Part shown: piece by piece, positions 1 through 11,796 of the stretch
How positions within the stretch are numbered: the first letter of the stretch is position 1
Layout: the number at the start of each line of letters is the position of its first letter
Assembly (NCBI GenBank): GCA_024734495.1
Contig: JALMQS010000067.1
Span: 1-64,000, forward strand
Reading direction: 5' to 3'
Length of the DNA: 64,000 nucleotides
Origin: Forficula auricularia
Taxonomy: Eukaryota > Arthropoda > Insecta > Dermaptera > Forficulidae
Notes under the pieces: generated by a model
Database searches by the model: none
Told to the model about the DNA's origin: nothing
The model's input: the letters and a program-made list of their open reading frames with translations, nothing else
Position numbers and translations under genes: made by a program

Positions 1-1150
1 CTTTCTTAGGGGTCGAGAAAAGTTTCTCTCACGACAGTCGGTAGGGAAATATCATCTGTTGAATTTAAATGATTATTTTTCTGATTATTATAAATTCACT
101 AAAAATTACTGATACCGTCTATAGTTTTGAAATAAATTAATCTTTTGAGGTATTCAAATTTAATATGTCTGAATCTAATAATACTAGGTTAATGGAAGTA
201 AAAATTGGTTATCCTAAAGTAGCGTTTCTTAAACTTTTTCATTCGCGACCCAATTTTTGTTACCCGAGATTATATGTATAGTTTTATAGAATAAACTAAC
301 ATTTTTATTTGTAAATCATAAAGAAATTACATTTTAAATCAAATTTTTTTAAACATATCTAATATACAGGGGTGCCCACCAACCACTATTTTCATGATAC
401 CCTCCCCCCCCCAGTTTCATGAAAAGCAACTTTCGAAATATCTCAAAAACTGCTGAAACTATTTTGATAAAATAAATTGAGGAAAACCATGGTGTTTTTA
501 TCTACAAAAAAAGCTTTAAAGAGTGAACGTCAAAAAATTATCTTTAAAAAGATATTAATTGTTTTGTCTGTTAGTAAGTATGTATGATACCAAATTTTGT
601 GTACCTACACTCTAGCTCAAAAACTAGTGTGTATATCAAAACGAAATTTCACATGTGGTTTTCGTCAATTGAAATTAAGAACTGATTAGATTTTGGTTGA
701 AATCAAACAAAAAATTTAGGAGGGGGAGGATAAAAAATTTAAATTATAAAATTTTTAAACTAAAAAAAAAAACAAGAAAATTAGAAATTTCTATAAAGCG
801 TTCCTAAAATAAAAAAAGAGAGTAATTATTTTTTCGATGACTAAATTAGGGGGGGGGGCGTTCCTTAAAAAGTAGAACTATCAATATAAGTCCTAGTCCT
901 TTCGATCCATTTGTACGAAATTTCGCCTATGAAAATGTCTCATTATGTGAAATAGATAGTGGCTCGGAAGAGGTTTAAAAATAGGCGAGAGTGGCCAGGT
1001 GTATGGTAAAGTCATGTGGATGGCCACATCAGCTTATTTTGAATTTATTTTTGGTCGCTGCCCAATATAATTTTTTCATTGTTATTATTTTATTTTTTTC
1101 GACCCCAAAATTTAGTTACGTGTCTCAAAATGGGGTGGTTTCGGCCATTG
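1..1150. repeat. Dispersed repeat A, copy 1
   Basis: Non-coding AT-rich repeat. Bases 1-160 match 5785-5965, and about 170-950 match 7128-7935. Related blocks recur at 32500-33130 (inverted), 33176-33405 (direct) and 33680-33750. Shared landmarks are a C-rich run near 405, a 'ctcaaaaactgctgaaact' block and the 'gtaaagtcatgtgg' block near 1008. No coding potential was seen. The class of element is unknown. Confidence 0.7.
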
Positions 1151-1189
1151 GCGTAGTTAGAGAGTAGGGGCTGCAACCGGCTAGCTGAT

Positions 1190-2835
1190 TATCATCACAA
1201 GGTTGGAATTTCGGTAAACCGATTAGAAATCAACTAATTTTTTAATAGAATTGACAAATCATTCTACTTCATAAGAATTGAATAGAAATGACAATAGAAT
1301 TGACAAATCATTCTACTTCAATTTCACCATTACTGCCTAACCCTTTGAGGCAAACAAAGTCATTTAACTATAAGTACATTTAATTTGTTAAGTTAATATG
1401 CGAGAAATGTCTAAAATCAATAGTTTACGAGTTATGTAGGTAAATGTAAATATTTGTCAATATAAAATTCATAGCCTAATGAATTGGACAGGCAAATCAA
1501 AAAATATGCAATTTGGTTGATGACACAGATTTCAATAAAAAATTTCACATTCAATCTAAGGAGCATCCTTTATCTAAAACGCTTTTATTTTTGTAAAAAA
1601 ATGTTTACTTTTCTCAGAAAAAATTATTTAATTTTGAATGTTTAATCCTCTCTACTCTAGATATTTAAATAGTCATCTGAACTAATTATACATTATGAAC
1701 TTTCTTTTAGTAAATTAAATTATCAACATGTCGTTTTTAGCATGTGCAATCTCGGGAAATCTTTCTCGAAACTGTTTTTGGATACTTTTTTCCATTTCGG
1801 GATCCTTTGGTTCTACCACTACAACCTTTACTACGTTTTCTTCAGTTGTCAAAGGGTTTCCAGGGACAATTTTGGTGTTTTTATATATTTCATCAGGCCA
1901 TCTTACCCTCTTGGCTAACTTCCATTTTTCTACAGTGTTTATTTCTTGAAGCGATTTTAGCTCGTCAGAAGAACTATTTTGGAACCATGGGTTTGTTTGA
2001 GTAGCTGTGTCCGTTTTCTCTATTATACCATTTGTTTGACAGTCGACGTCATATTTTGGTGTTTCGATTTTTTCCAATTTGTGGGATTGTAGCCAGTCCT
2101 TTACAGATTTTCGATTTAGAGTTTCGGCTCCTCGTCTTAGTCCAATCACAAGTTCTTTTATTTCTCTTTTGGTGTTTGGGCTCTCCCCAATTATTTTGTT
2201 TAGGGAGTTAATGTTTTTAGAGAAGAGTTCCAATGCCTCAAATATTATAAAGGCTATTGGGTCTTCTTTTTTTTTAATTATTTCTTCTTTTTCTTGGGGT
2301 CTAGTTTCACTAATCTTCCTTTTTTTCCCAGTATTAAGGGAATCACACCTTTTAAGTTTGCTTATTAGATTTAGTCTGCTATGTGCCCCTGGTCTCGGCG
2401 AAGGTAGGTTTTGAGCTTCCCCTGTATTTCCAGTAATGGTTCTGTGCACCTCGGCCTGGCTCTCCACCGAATGTGCATCGCGGTCACTTGATGACGGTCG
2501 GGAGGGGCCCGCGCTAACGCCCCTAACACCGACCGGAACTGGGCATCCGAATCCCTGCTCCCTAACTTCTTCTTCCCTCTTATCACTCATCTTCTGGTCT
2601 TTCCCATTGTCTGCATTTTTTACCTTCTGCCAGGTATAGTATTCGGCCGGCTGTTCCAGCTCAGACGCCGACCAGATAGCCGCCCGCTCCGGGTTAGACG
2701 CTATCTGGATTTAATGAGTGTTTTTTGGTCCGCGAGAGCTATTTCATTTCGCCCCTGCCACCCACTATCTGGGAGGCGTTCCCCTATCCGCCACCCGGGG
2801 ACCCGCCCGATGGAGGAAACACACAAAACCCCACA
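1190..2835 (-). mobile_element. ORF1-only LINE derivative (HAL1-like), long copy
   Basis: Read on the minus strand: a GC-rich 5' segment (about 2835-2591), one open frame (2590-1715), then a roughly 520-bp 3' tail ending near 1190 in a GATGATAATC-like sequence. The tail occurs again on its own at 3010-3583, which argues that it is the element's own 3' end. There is no endonuclease or reverse transcriptase. Having the 5' end and ORF1 but no ORF2 is the reverse of ordinary 5' truncation. The GC-rich leader stands out sharply from the AT-rich flanks. Confidence 0.55.
1715..2590 (-). CDS. Truncated LINE ORF1 (gag-like) protein, 291 aa
   Basis: Gag-like ORF1 of a non-LTR retrotransposon. The start (MSDKREEE) follows the GC-rich leader. 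The first 60 residues are low-complexity and polar. Residues about 85-150 are Lys/Glu-rich and probably helical. A CQTN...ATQTN segment lies near residue 185, and a W-P-D-E-I-Y-K block followed by V-V-V-E-P-K-D-P near 240-265 resembles the N-terminal half of R1-like ORF1 proteins. The frame stops right after 'FPEIAHAKNDMLII', inside the repeated tail, so the C-terminal half with CCHC zinc knuckles is missing. The LINE assignment rests on pattern recognition. The frame is intact over 291 codons, so the copy is fairly young. Confidence 0.5.
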   Translation of the reverse strand: MSDKREEEVREQGFGCPVPVGVRGVSAGPSRPSSSDRDAHSVESQAEVHRTITGNTGEAQNLPSPRPGAHSRLNLISKLKRCDSLNTGKKRKISETRPQEKEEIIKKKEDPIAFIIFEALELFSKNINSLNKIIGESPNTKREIKELVIGLRRGAETLNRKSVKDWLQSHKLEKIETPKYDVDCQTNGIIEKTDTATQTNPWFQNSSSDELKSLQEINTVEKWKLAKRVRWPDEIYKNTKIVPGNPLTTEENVVKVVVVEPKDPEMEKSIQKQFRERFPEIAHAKNDMLII

Positions 2836-3009
2836 CCATTCTTACTTAAGTTAGGTTAAATGAGCTATATTAAAAACGATCAAATGAATAAATTTTAAAG
2901 AATTTAAAATTAAAAAAAAGTACTATTTTTACTATAGAGTAAAGTACTTTAAAATATGATTTTACTAAAAACTTTATTTACCTTGCGATGATAAATATTG
3001 ATTATCTTT

Positions 3010-3583
3010 AAGGTTGAAATTTCGGCAAACCGATTAGAAATCAACTAATTCTTTAATAGAATTGACAAATTTTAAAATAATTTAATGAGAAATACATAAG
3101 TGATGTCTCGTAATAATGGAGTTTTAATTTTTCTAGGGGGAACAATGAGATTTGTAGGGAGATTAATTTCCACTTCATTTCACCATTACTGCCTAACCCT
3201 TTGAGGCAAACAAAGTCATTTAACTATAAGTACATTTAATTTGTTAAGTTAATGTGGGAGAAATGTCTAAAATCAATAGTTTACGAGTTATGTAGGTGAA
3301 TGTAAATATTTGTCAAAATAAAATTCTAGCCTAATGAATTGGACAGGTAAATCAAAAAATATGGAATTTGGTTGATAACACGGATTTCAATAAAAAATTT
3401 CACATTCAATCTAAGGGGCATCCTTTACCTAAAACGCTTGTATTTTTGTAAAAAAATGTTTACCTTTCTCAGAAAAATTATTTAATTTTGAATGTTTAAT
3501 CCTCTCTACTCTAGATATTTAAATAGTCATCTGAACTAATTATACATTATGAACTTTCTTTTAGTAAATTAAATTATCAACAT
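3010..3583 (-). repeat. Tail-only copy of the ORF1-LINE derivative
   Basis: Near-identical to 1200-1730 (shared blocks include 'gcctaaccctttgaggcaaa' and 'ttaaattatcaacatg'). Similarity stops within three codons of the end of the ORF1 frame, as expected for a 5'-truncated copy of the same element read on the minus strand. A small in-copy difference is the extra 'taatgagaaatacataagtg' region near 3080. Confidence 0.6.
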
Positions 3584-3654
3584 GTTTTTTCAATAGAATT
3601 TTTTTATTTGTAAAATACCTAGGGCTCTAGAGCAATATTTATCCAATTTTCCAC

Positions 3655-3800
3655 TCAAATTTCACCATTAATGCCTAACCCTTTGAGTTACACAAATTTT
3701 TAAAATGACCTTTATTAAACAAAATTTAATTTTCATTAGAAAAGTTCATATAAAATGTCTGAAATCAATAGTTTACGAGAGATTCCAATATTGTAGAAGA
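3655..3800 (-). repeat. Third, degenerate tail copy
   Basis: Contains diverged versions of the 'tttcaccattaatgcctaa' and 'tcaatagtttacgag' blocks seen in the two better copies. It is older and short. Confidence 0.45.
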
Positions 3801-3829
3801 ATGGACTTTAAAATAATGTGTCTCTGATC

Positions 3830-4930
3830 TCTACACAACCTCTCGATATACCAGAAGAAAAGAATTATAAATGAGAAAGAAATCGATTTTATTTTATCGA
3901 TTTAATCAACCGGGAAGTTCACATTATCTGTCTAATATAAGAAGATAGAATTTTGGTTAAGAATTCCGTAGTTTAAAAGATATTGTCTGAAAAGATTCAA
4001 TTTCTTCTCTCCAGGAGCGAATCAACTAGAAATAGCAAAAAGTTTTATTTTTTTGCTCATTAGAAATTTATTCAAATTTATTGAAATTTCATATCTGTGA
4101 GTTAGGGTCATTTATCTTTTATATAAAAAAATTATTATTAGGAAATTTGCATTTTAAAGGATACTTTATTTGAAGTCCAATTTGAAAAAACGCTAATAAC
4201 TCCAATGAAATTTTTTTTTAAATATAAAATTAATACATATTATAAAACAATTAATTATTAATAATCTACTTCAATTTTGAACGAAATCGCTTCAGTACTT
4301 GTTGAGCAAATGGTCAAAAACCTTTAAATCCGCCATGAAAGGCCGTTTTAGAAGCATTTTAAAAATCCACCCCCATGCCACAAGTCAATGTTTCCGTTTC
4401 ATATGACTTTTTAAAAAAAAACATCGTTTTTGAGATGGTTCTGATGGTTTTTGACCATTTTCTCAAAAAGTACTGAAGCGATTTTGTTCAAAATTGAACT
4501 CAATTATTCATTATTAATTGTTTTATAATATGTATTAATTTCATATTTTTAAAAAAGTTTCAACCGAGTTATTAGCGTTATTTCAGATTAGTCTTCAAAT
4601 AAACTATCCTTTAAAATGCAAATTTCCTAATAATAATTATTTAATATAAAAGATAAATTAAAATAACACAGAGATATGATATTTCAATAGATTTGAATAA
4701 ATATCTAAGGAGAAAAAATAAAACTTTTTGCTATTTCTAGTTGATTCGCTTCCGGAGAGAAGTAATTGAATCTTTTCATACAATTTCTTTTAAACTACAA
4801 ATTTCTTAATCAAAATGTTATTTTATTATATAATAGACATACTGTGAACCTTCAGATAGATGAAATCGATAAAATAAGACAATTTTCTCTCTCATTTATA
4901 ATTCCTTGTTTTCTGTTTTATCAAGAGGCT
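3830..4930. repeat. Large inverted repeat (arms about 500 bp)
   Basis: 3830-4337 reads as the reverse complement of about 4440-4930 (for example 'tcaactagaaatagcaaaaa' near 4023 against 'tttttgctatttctagttga' near 4724). A spacer of about 100 bp contains 'ccgccatgaaaggccg'. It is consistent with a fold-back or long-TIR non-autonomous DNA element. No transposase frame is present. Confidence 0.7.
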
Positions 4931-4964
4931 GGGTCGCATGTCACCCGTCATCAGCGAGTTAGTT

Positions 4965-5480
4965 ACGGTTTTCTAGCTTTTTACCATTTTCTTAAAAACT
5001 AATCAATCCATTTCATTCCAAAATTGAATATAATTATTAATAATCGATTGTTTTACAATATTTATTAATTTCATATTTTTAAAAATTATTTCAAAGTAGT
5101 AATTAGCGTTTTTTTAAATTAGACTTCAAATAAACTACCCTTTAAAATGCAAATATTCTAATAAAAACTATTTGATATAAAAGATAAAAGAAAATATTTC
5201 ATAGATATGAAATTTCAATAGATTTAATTGAATATGTGATGAGGAATAAATTAAACCCTTTTGCCATTTCTAATCGACTCGCTGCCCTAGTGAAGAAACT
5301 GAATGTTTTCATAACATTTCATTTAAACTACAAAATTCTTAATTGAAATGCTATTTTCTTATATTAGAATGATTACGTGTACCTTCACATAGATTAAATC
5401 GATAAAATAAGATCGTTTTCTTTCTCATTTATAAATCTTTTGGTCTGGTTTATGGTAGAAGGTTGAGACACAAGCCTCTC
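4965..5480. repeat. Third arm of the inverted-repeat array
   Basis: Direct-orientation diverged copy of the 4440-4930 arm, displaced about 530 bp. Shared blocks include 'aattagcgtt', 'ctaccctttaaaatgcaaat' and 'aaatcgataaaataagat'. A further partial copy lies at 9025-9215. Confidence 0.65.
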
Positions 5481-5784
5481 GACATATAGGGATCACGTCA
5501 TTTCATCAAGTCCAATTCAATATACCCTAGTGAAATATCTTTTAATATATTTAAATGTGAGAATATTTAATATAATAAATAAATAAAATAATTTAAATAT
5601 TCGATTATATGTATTATATATAAACATCAGGTAGGTTTGGCAACCAACGGCCCAAGACTCAGAGGACTAGAGGAAAGCTATTTTCATATTATTAGTATTT
5701 AATTGAAATTATTTATTATTTTATTATGTCATTATAAAAGCACAAGGTGTTGTGAATTTACTATTAATTGAAATTGATTAAATA

Positions 5785-7935
5785 AGATCGCTTTCTTTCT
5801 TAGGTCTCGAGAGAATAAGCTTTTCTCAAGACATTCGGTAGAGAAATCTCATAAACATATTGAATTTTAAGGATTATTTTTCTGATTATTATAAATTCAC
5901 TAAAAATTACTGGTACCGTCTACAGTTTTGAAATAAATTAATCTTTTCAGATATTCAAATTTAATATGCCTATATAAATATATGATCTACAGCACTGAGG
6001 ACTGGCGACAAGGAGCACTCTCAGGGGCTCAGGACTCAGAAAACAATTATTATATTAGTAGTATCGAATAAATAATTCTATTATTAAATAAAATAATGCC
6101 TTAGAAGAAAGTCATTCAAAAAAAAAATAATAATGATTTTAAAGCATTTATTTAAATGATAGGATTGATTGTTTTATTATAAGATGAGAATTTAATGGTA
6201 AAAGGAGACATCGAAAAAGTTATTATACACAAACTTTTTGACTTTAATATTTTTCTAGACTATAACTTTGATTTGTATTTGGCATCCTTGCAATGCCTTA
6301 GCTCTTAAGAAAGTAGATCATTCAATCCGTGTTTTTTTTTAGTAATGTTCCTTGATTAAGATTCTAATGAAAGAATCGCTCATCCGCACATATATTAAAT
6401 AATTAAAAAAGTTAAAATTTATTTACCCTAAGGCCCTATTCTAGAAACGGCACTGCACTTTATTATTTTTCTAGACTATAACTGTATGTTTTTTTGTCAA
6501 TGTATTTTTATTCTATTTTAAATAGGGACAATTTTAGTATAATTAACAAATAATAAATCTGAAAAATTTGGGTAGCGTTGCGGGGTCGTGCAGTATTGTA
6601 GTTCCCCCACTGGTTCGACTGTATGAATCATTTATCTATGTATCAAACTTTAAATTTGAGGAAAAGTCTAACTTTTTTAATATTCGGTGCGCTGTTTGCA
6701 GTTTCGTTGAATTAATAATTTGATGATTAATATATCTAAATCTTATTTTCATTTCGAATTAACATTATAGAGTCAAAAGCCTATAAACATAATATATTTT
6801 TAATTTCTATAGAAATTAAGAAATTTTCTAATAGTCTGAAATAGGCTTGGACTTGTTTTTGGCATCTTTTTCTTCGTTATGATTCTAATGAATAAATCGC
6901 TCATTCGCGTATTTATTAAATAATAAAAAGTGAAAACTTATTTACATTAGCTAGCAAGCCCAAAATCTAATTAGCTGACTGGATTGGAAATACAAATATT
7001 TTAGCACAAGTACGAACGACTCTTCGTTCTTAAATTATCCTGAGTGTCTGAATCCAGACACACAGACAAAATGATTTTTCTTATTTTTCAAGACAATGAG
7101 CAAAAAAGAGAAAAAGATTAAAATTTTCCCTTAAATCTAATACTAGGGTAATAGAAGTAAAAATCGGTTTGCCTAAAGCAGCGCAACTTAAACTTTTTCA
7201 TTCGCTTACCCAATTATGATTGAGAAAATTTTTGTTACCCCCAGGTTATATATAGGTATAGTTATATAGAAAAACTAACATTTTTACTAGTAAATCATAA
7301 AGAAATTTACGATATTTTAAAGCAAATCTTTTTTAAACATATCTATTATATTCGTACAGGGGGCCTACTAACCCCTACTTCATAACACCATCTAACCCAG
7401 TTTCATGGAAATCAACCCCCCCCCCCCCCCCCCCCACACTTTCAATAAAATTACCCCCTCCATCCATTTTATTAACTTCTAAAGAATTAGAATTTTTTTT
7501 ATTAAAGAACTCTTTTTTCATTCATTTTTTCAAAATATCTCAAAAACCGCTGAAATTATTTTGATAAAATAAATTGAGCGAAACCATGGAATTTTTTTCT
7601 ACAAAAAAGCTTTAATGAGTGAGTTTCAAAAAATGATCTTTTTCGAGATATTAATTGTTTTGTCTTTTAGTAAGTATGTATGTTACCAAATTTTGTGTAC
7701 CTACAGACCGACACTCTAGCTCAAAAACTAATGTGAATATCAAAACGAAATTTCACGTGTAGTTTTTGTACATTGAGATTAAGAACTGATTAGAATTTGG
7801 TTGAAATCGAAACAAAAATTAATGCAGGGGGTGGGTTTAAAAAATTTAATTTATAAAATTTTTAAACTAAACAAATAAAAAAATAGAAATTAATATAAAA
7901 CGATTTTAAAATAAAAAAAGAGATTAAATTCGCAT
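5785..7935. repeat. Dispersed repeat A, copy 2, interrupted
   Basis: 5785-5965 and 7128-7935 together are collinear with copy 1 at 1-950. The 1.16 kb between (5966-7127) is absent from copy 1. The intervening segment holds two versions of a 'gattctaatgaa..aatcgctcat' block (near 6361 and 6880), which also recurs inverted near 36650 and 58005, and an inverted copy of the 'caatgagcaaa' repeat near 7095. Confidence 0.65.
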
Positions 7936-8512
7936 TGGATAAAGTAAAAATATCGCCCAAGTTTCAAGTCTATCTCAATTTTAGCCTGTCCCGCAAGTTT
8001 TCCATCTAAATTACATGGGGTTTTTGCCATTGAAAAGATCAATTTTTTTATTCCGGCCAAAGTAATGGTTCAAAAAATTTGAAAATCTGTAGACTTCATC
8101 TGTATAATAATAGCTATCGTTCAGAATTTTTAGATTTTTAGCTATTATAATTTTAGATTTACAGCTAGATAAAAAACTGTCTATCTTAGTGTTAGTAAGT
8201 TATAGACTCCAAGAATTATAATAGCTAAAAATCTGTAAAAATTCTGAAGGATATCTACTAGTATAAGAATAAAGTCTACAGTTTCAAATTTTTTGAATTA
8301 TTACTTGGCTGGAATAAAAATTGATCGTTCAATGGTTCAATGCCTAAAACTCCATGTTATTTAGATGGGAAAATTGCATCGCTGTGCGGCACAGGTTAAA
8401 ATTGAGATAGACTTGAAACATGCGAGATACTTTTTTTTTTATTTCGAACCATATGATCCTCTAAAAATTCGAAAATATCCAAAATAAGGACCATCCTAAT
8501 GGACACCCTAGT
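7935..8512. mobile_element. Fold-back element, copy 1 (left end missing)
   Basis: Palindromic arms meet near 8180: 'ttcaagtctatctcaatttt' near 7960 pairs with 'aaaattgagatagacttgaa' near 8395, and 'ttagctattataatttt' with 'aattataatagctaaaa'. The right terminus reads ATAAGGACCATCCT. The matching left terminus is absent here but present in the copy at 55065, which conversely lacks the right end. Confidence 0.65.
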
Positions 8513-8695
8513 TAAAGCTAACAAATTTTCCGGATCCTTGTTCTAAAGGAATTTTGACTTACTAATTCTAATAAATTCAATCTAAAGTAAAATAACAGAA
8601 TCCTAATGAATTATCCTTCTTCTAGCCTAGTGTTTAATTATTAATGCAGATTACTTCAGAACACATTTTAATATTTAAAAGCTTAGACTGGATTC

Positions 8696-9015
8696 ATAAT
8701 TAGTAGAGATTGTGGTGTTGGTGCAAGGTGAAACATCTTTAATAAAGATAAGAGTAAATAAATATTATATGTAATATTCATTTACTATGAGTTAAGGATT
8801 CTTGGTAACGCATTTTAATGTGAAACAAATGAGCAAGAATCCTTAACTCATAGTAAATGAATATTGCATATAATATTTATTTACTCTTATCTTTATTGCA
8901 ATATTCATTTACTATGAGTTAAGGATTCTTGGTCACTTCTTCACATTAAAATGTGACCAAGAATCCTTAACTCATAGTAAATGAATATTGCATATAATAT
9001 TTATTTCTTTATTAG
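8696..9015. mobile_element. Hairpin element 1 (head GTGTTGG..GTGAAACA)
   Basis: Flanked by an 8-bp direct repeat, ctggattc (8688-8695 and 9016-9023). It starts with 'attagtagagattgtggtg' and the head 'GTGTTGGTGCAAGGTGAAACA'-type block shared with 13182-13535. Then come four alternating arms of 'tactatgagttaaggattc' and its reverse complement, so it can fold into two consecutive hairpins. There is no coding frame and no CTGAWGA motif in this copy. Confidence 0.6.
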
Positions 9016-9024
9016 CTGGATTCT

Positions 9025-9215
9025 TTTTATAAAATTTCAATTAAACTCAAATTCTTAAATGAAATCCTATTTTATTATGAAAGAGACTACAAATAAATGA
9101 AATTGATCACATAAGATAGGTTATAGTGTTGTTTTTTATCATTTATTTATCTTTTGTCCTATTTTATCGCGATTTGAGACGCAAGGCATTTCAAGAGACG
9201 ATCGTAGAGAAGTAG
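9025..9215. repeat. Partial copy of the 3830-5480 arm
   Basis: Diverged match to the outer end of the arms: 'tttcaattaaactcaaattc', 'aaatgaaatcctatttta' and a 'tgagacgcaaggc...gagaagta' end resembling 5465-5495 and 5805-5850. Confidence 0.45.
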
Positions 9216-9221
9216 AAACTT

Positions 9222-11796
9222 ATTATTTATTCCATAGGCTGTGGCTTAAAGATTTATTAATATAGGGCTCGAAATTCTCTATGATAATCTGTTTACTAAA
9301 TCGTTGAATTTATTGTAAAAATGTTGTTGCTAAGACTGATTTTCTTTCAAATTTTATTGTACTGTTTTTTTATTATATGCTCTCAGATCCAGACGAAGAC
9401 GGCTTTAGAGATACTTGCTGTAAAACCTTTTATTCCTATAAACTACAGCGACTATTTCTATTCTGAAAACTTTTATAAAAGATAAATAAATATGTCTATT
9501 TTAATTTTATCTTTTATTTATTCAAAATATTTTTTTGATCACAATAATAAAAACAAAAAAAATGAAATATAAATCAGTCAATTTTTGCTTAACTCTAAAA
9601 GGTTAACTATTTGAAAGTTTGTAATACATTTATAATATGAACATTGAATTAACATTTTATTATAAATCTCACTGGTTATATAAGTTGGTTATAAATTTAG
9701 AATGTATATTAGAAGCTAATATATGTAATAAATAATATACAATCTGATAGATAAATGGTATAAATAAAATGTGAATTTGAATCATTGAAAAAAGAATTTT
9801 TTTCATGTTACCTTATTTCTACATTCAAATAGTTTTTATTATAATTTGCTACAGGTTATTTATGATCGTTAAATTTAAAGATAACAATGGATAAACTAGA
9901 AGTATATATTATAATCATGATTACATACAAGTAGGTAAGTTTGAATGGAAATATACCAATTAGCGGAAATTTTTTTACAAATTATGGTTTTATTTTAAAG
10001 AGATTATTATTATTATTTTTTTTTTAATATATTATTCAAATAAGTGTTATAAATTTAAAAGAATAAAGAAACTTAATTTAAATAAAAAAAATTTTTAGTA
10101 AACAGCACAGAATATAGTTTTTGCCATGAAGTCTTTATAAATTAGGCAAGTTCTGAAATTCAATGTTCTATCTATTCGCTTAATTAATGAGCAACGCTGC
10201 TGAACCGATTAACTATTTTACTTAAAAAGGCCGTTTAGTTGATTAAAGTTAAAGTATAATAGTAAATATAAACAATGAACCCTCATTTTGAACCTCTAGG
10301 GATTAATGGTGGTAAATATCCGCGAGACCTCTAAACTTTTAACATCTCGCTAGGGTGAAATTCGGGGTTGAATTTAGCCTTGTTCAACATGTGCAGTTAA
10401 TCAGGGCAGCAAAATATAGATAGCAGTAAATAGATGATAATTTTGTATTGTTTTTATCACTATGAAACCCGAATTAGATTAGCGTTCAGGCATTAAAATA
10501 GTATGATACTATTATATTAGTGCAATATATTTTTTACTAACTTTGGAGGTTTCTATGACATGATTTTTTATATGGGCTTTTAGATTGTAGGGTTTACCAT
10601 AAATTTTTGTCTTCATAATAATTTATAAATTTTAAATTGTTTAAAGTGGTGAGTATTCAGTTAAATGTACATACTTCAATCCAGTTTAAAATTGATTATA
10701 CAACTCATTGTTGGTAGTCTGTAAAGGGATGACGATGCTGAAGTTTAGCTGAGGGAAGAGTGGACGTAAAATAAATGACTGTACGGAGACGCCATATATC
10801 CTAAATACGGGCCTGTTGGTATGAGATCAACTATTCAGTATTCACAAACATTTAAAAAAATATGATATATATAAAATGATAGATAGATAAGGTTTTAAGG
10901 ATGAATAGTGTAAGGTGACCGACCGACCTAGTGATCTATTTTACTCTTATATAAAATGATATATAATAATCAAAGATACTCAATTAAATAAATGTTTGTT
11001 GAGGTATTTTACTTAACAAAGATATTTTGTATATGAATCAGCACCTTATTGGTTGGGAAATAATTTCCATATTCCAAGGATTTAAGGTTTTGTTTGCTTT
11101 TTCTAATGAATAAAAAGGAACACTAAAGAAATTAAATATTTTGAATATAGACAATGAATGGAATTTCTGATATGCACTGTAAAAATATTTTCTGCTAAAA
11201 TCTTTAAATTAAATTCTTTTTACTAAAATTATGTTGATTTAAGAGAGGATCTTTGTCTTTAAATTTTAAAAATAGGAATGAAAGCTAATTTGTTGGTTTA
11301 AAAATGGCATTTATATTATGAACTAATATTTCATTGATAAAGGGAGAGATTCTCCAGAAACGTTTGGGTGTTATTAAACGTTTGAAGACCCAAACGCATT
11401 AAAACTTTGTTTAAGTTTAAAATGAAAAAGTCATATAAACAAATATGCCAAATGCAAACAAAGAGGGCTAAACTTCCTAAATTTAACAGAAGGCGGAGTA
11501 TATAACCCCTAAACTATTAGTTCTACGAAAAATTACGTAGAGGGTCCAGGAGGGGCTATGATAGGGTGGTGGGGGTGGATGATGATTAGAAGGGAAAGTG
11601 TCCAGGGGGTGAAGCCTCCTGGTTAGCAAGATGCCATATCCAGAGGCGTTTTAAATACTTGTATTGTCAATTCTGCTTATCTCTGCTGTAAACCAACCAA
11701 CAATTCATTAATCAATTAATTTCAGAACTTGCCCTTTTTCTAACGTTTTGGCTTCAACTGATGACAATATTTTTTTTTTATATAATAATTTTTTAG
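9222..11796. other. AT-rich non-coding stretch
   Basis: No gene, RNA or transposon recognised. There is a small hairpin near 11363-11398 ('cgtttgggtg...acccaaacg'). The frames are short and unconvincing. Confidence 0.5.

Noticed and set aside
1728..2639. Plus-strand frames opposite the ORF1-like gene
   Set aside because: Antisense shadows of the minus-strand ORF1.
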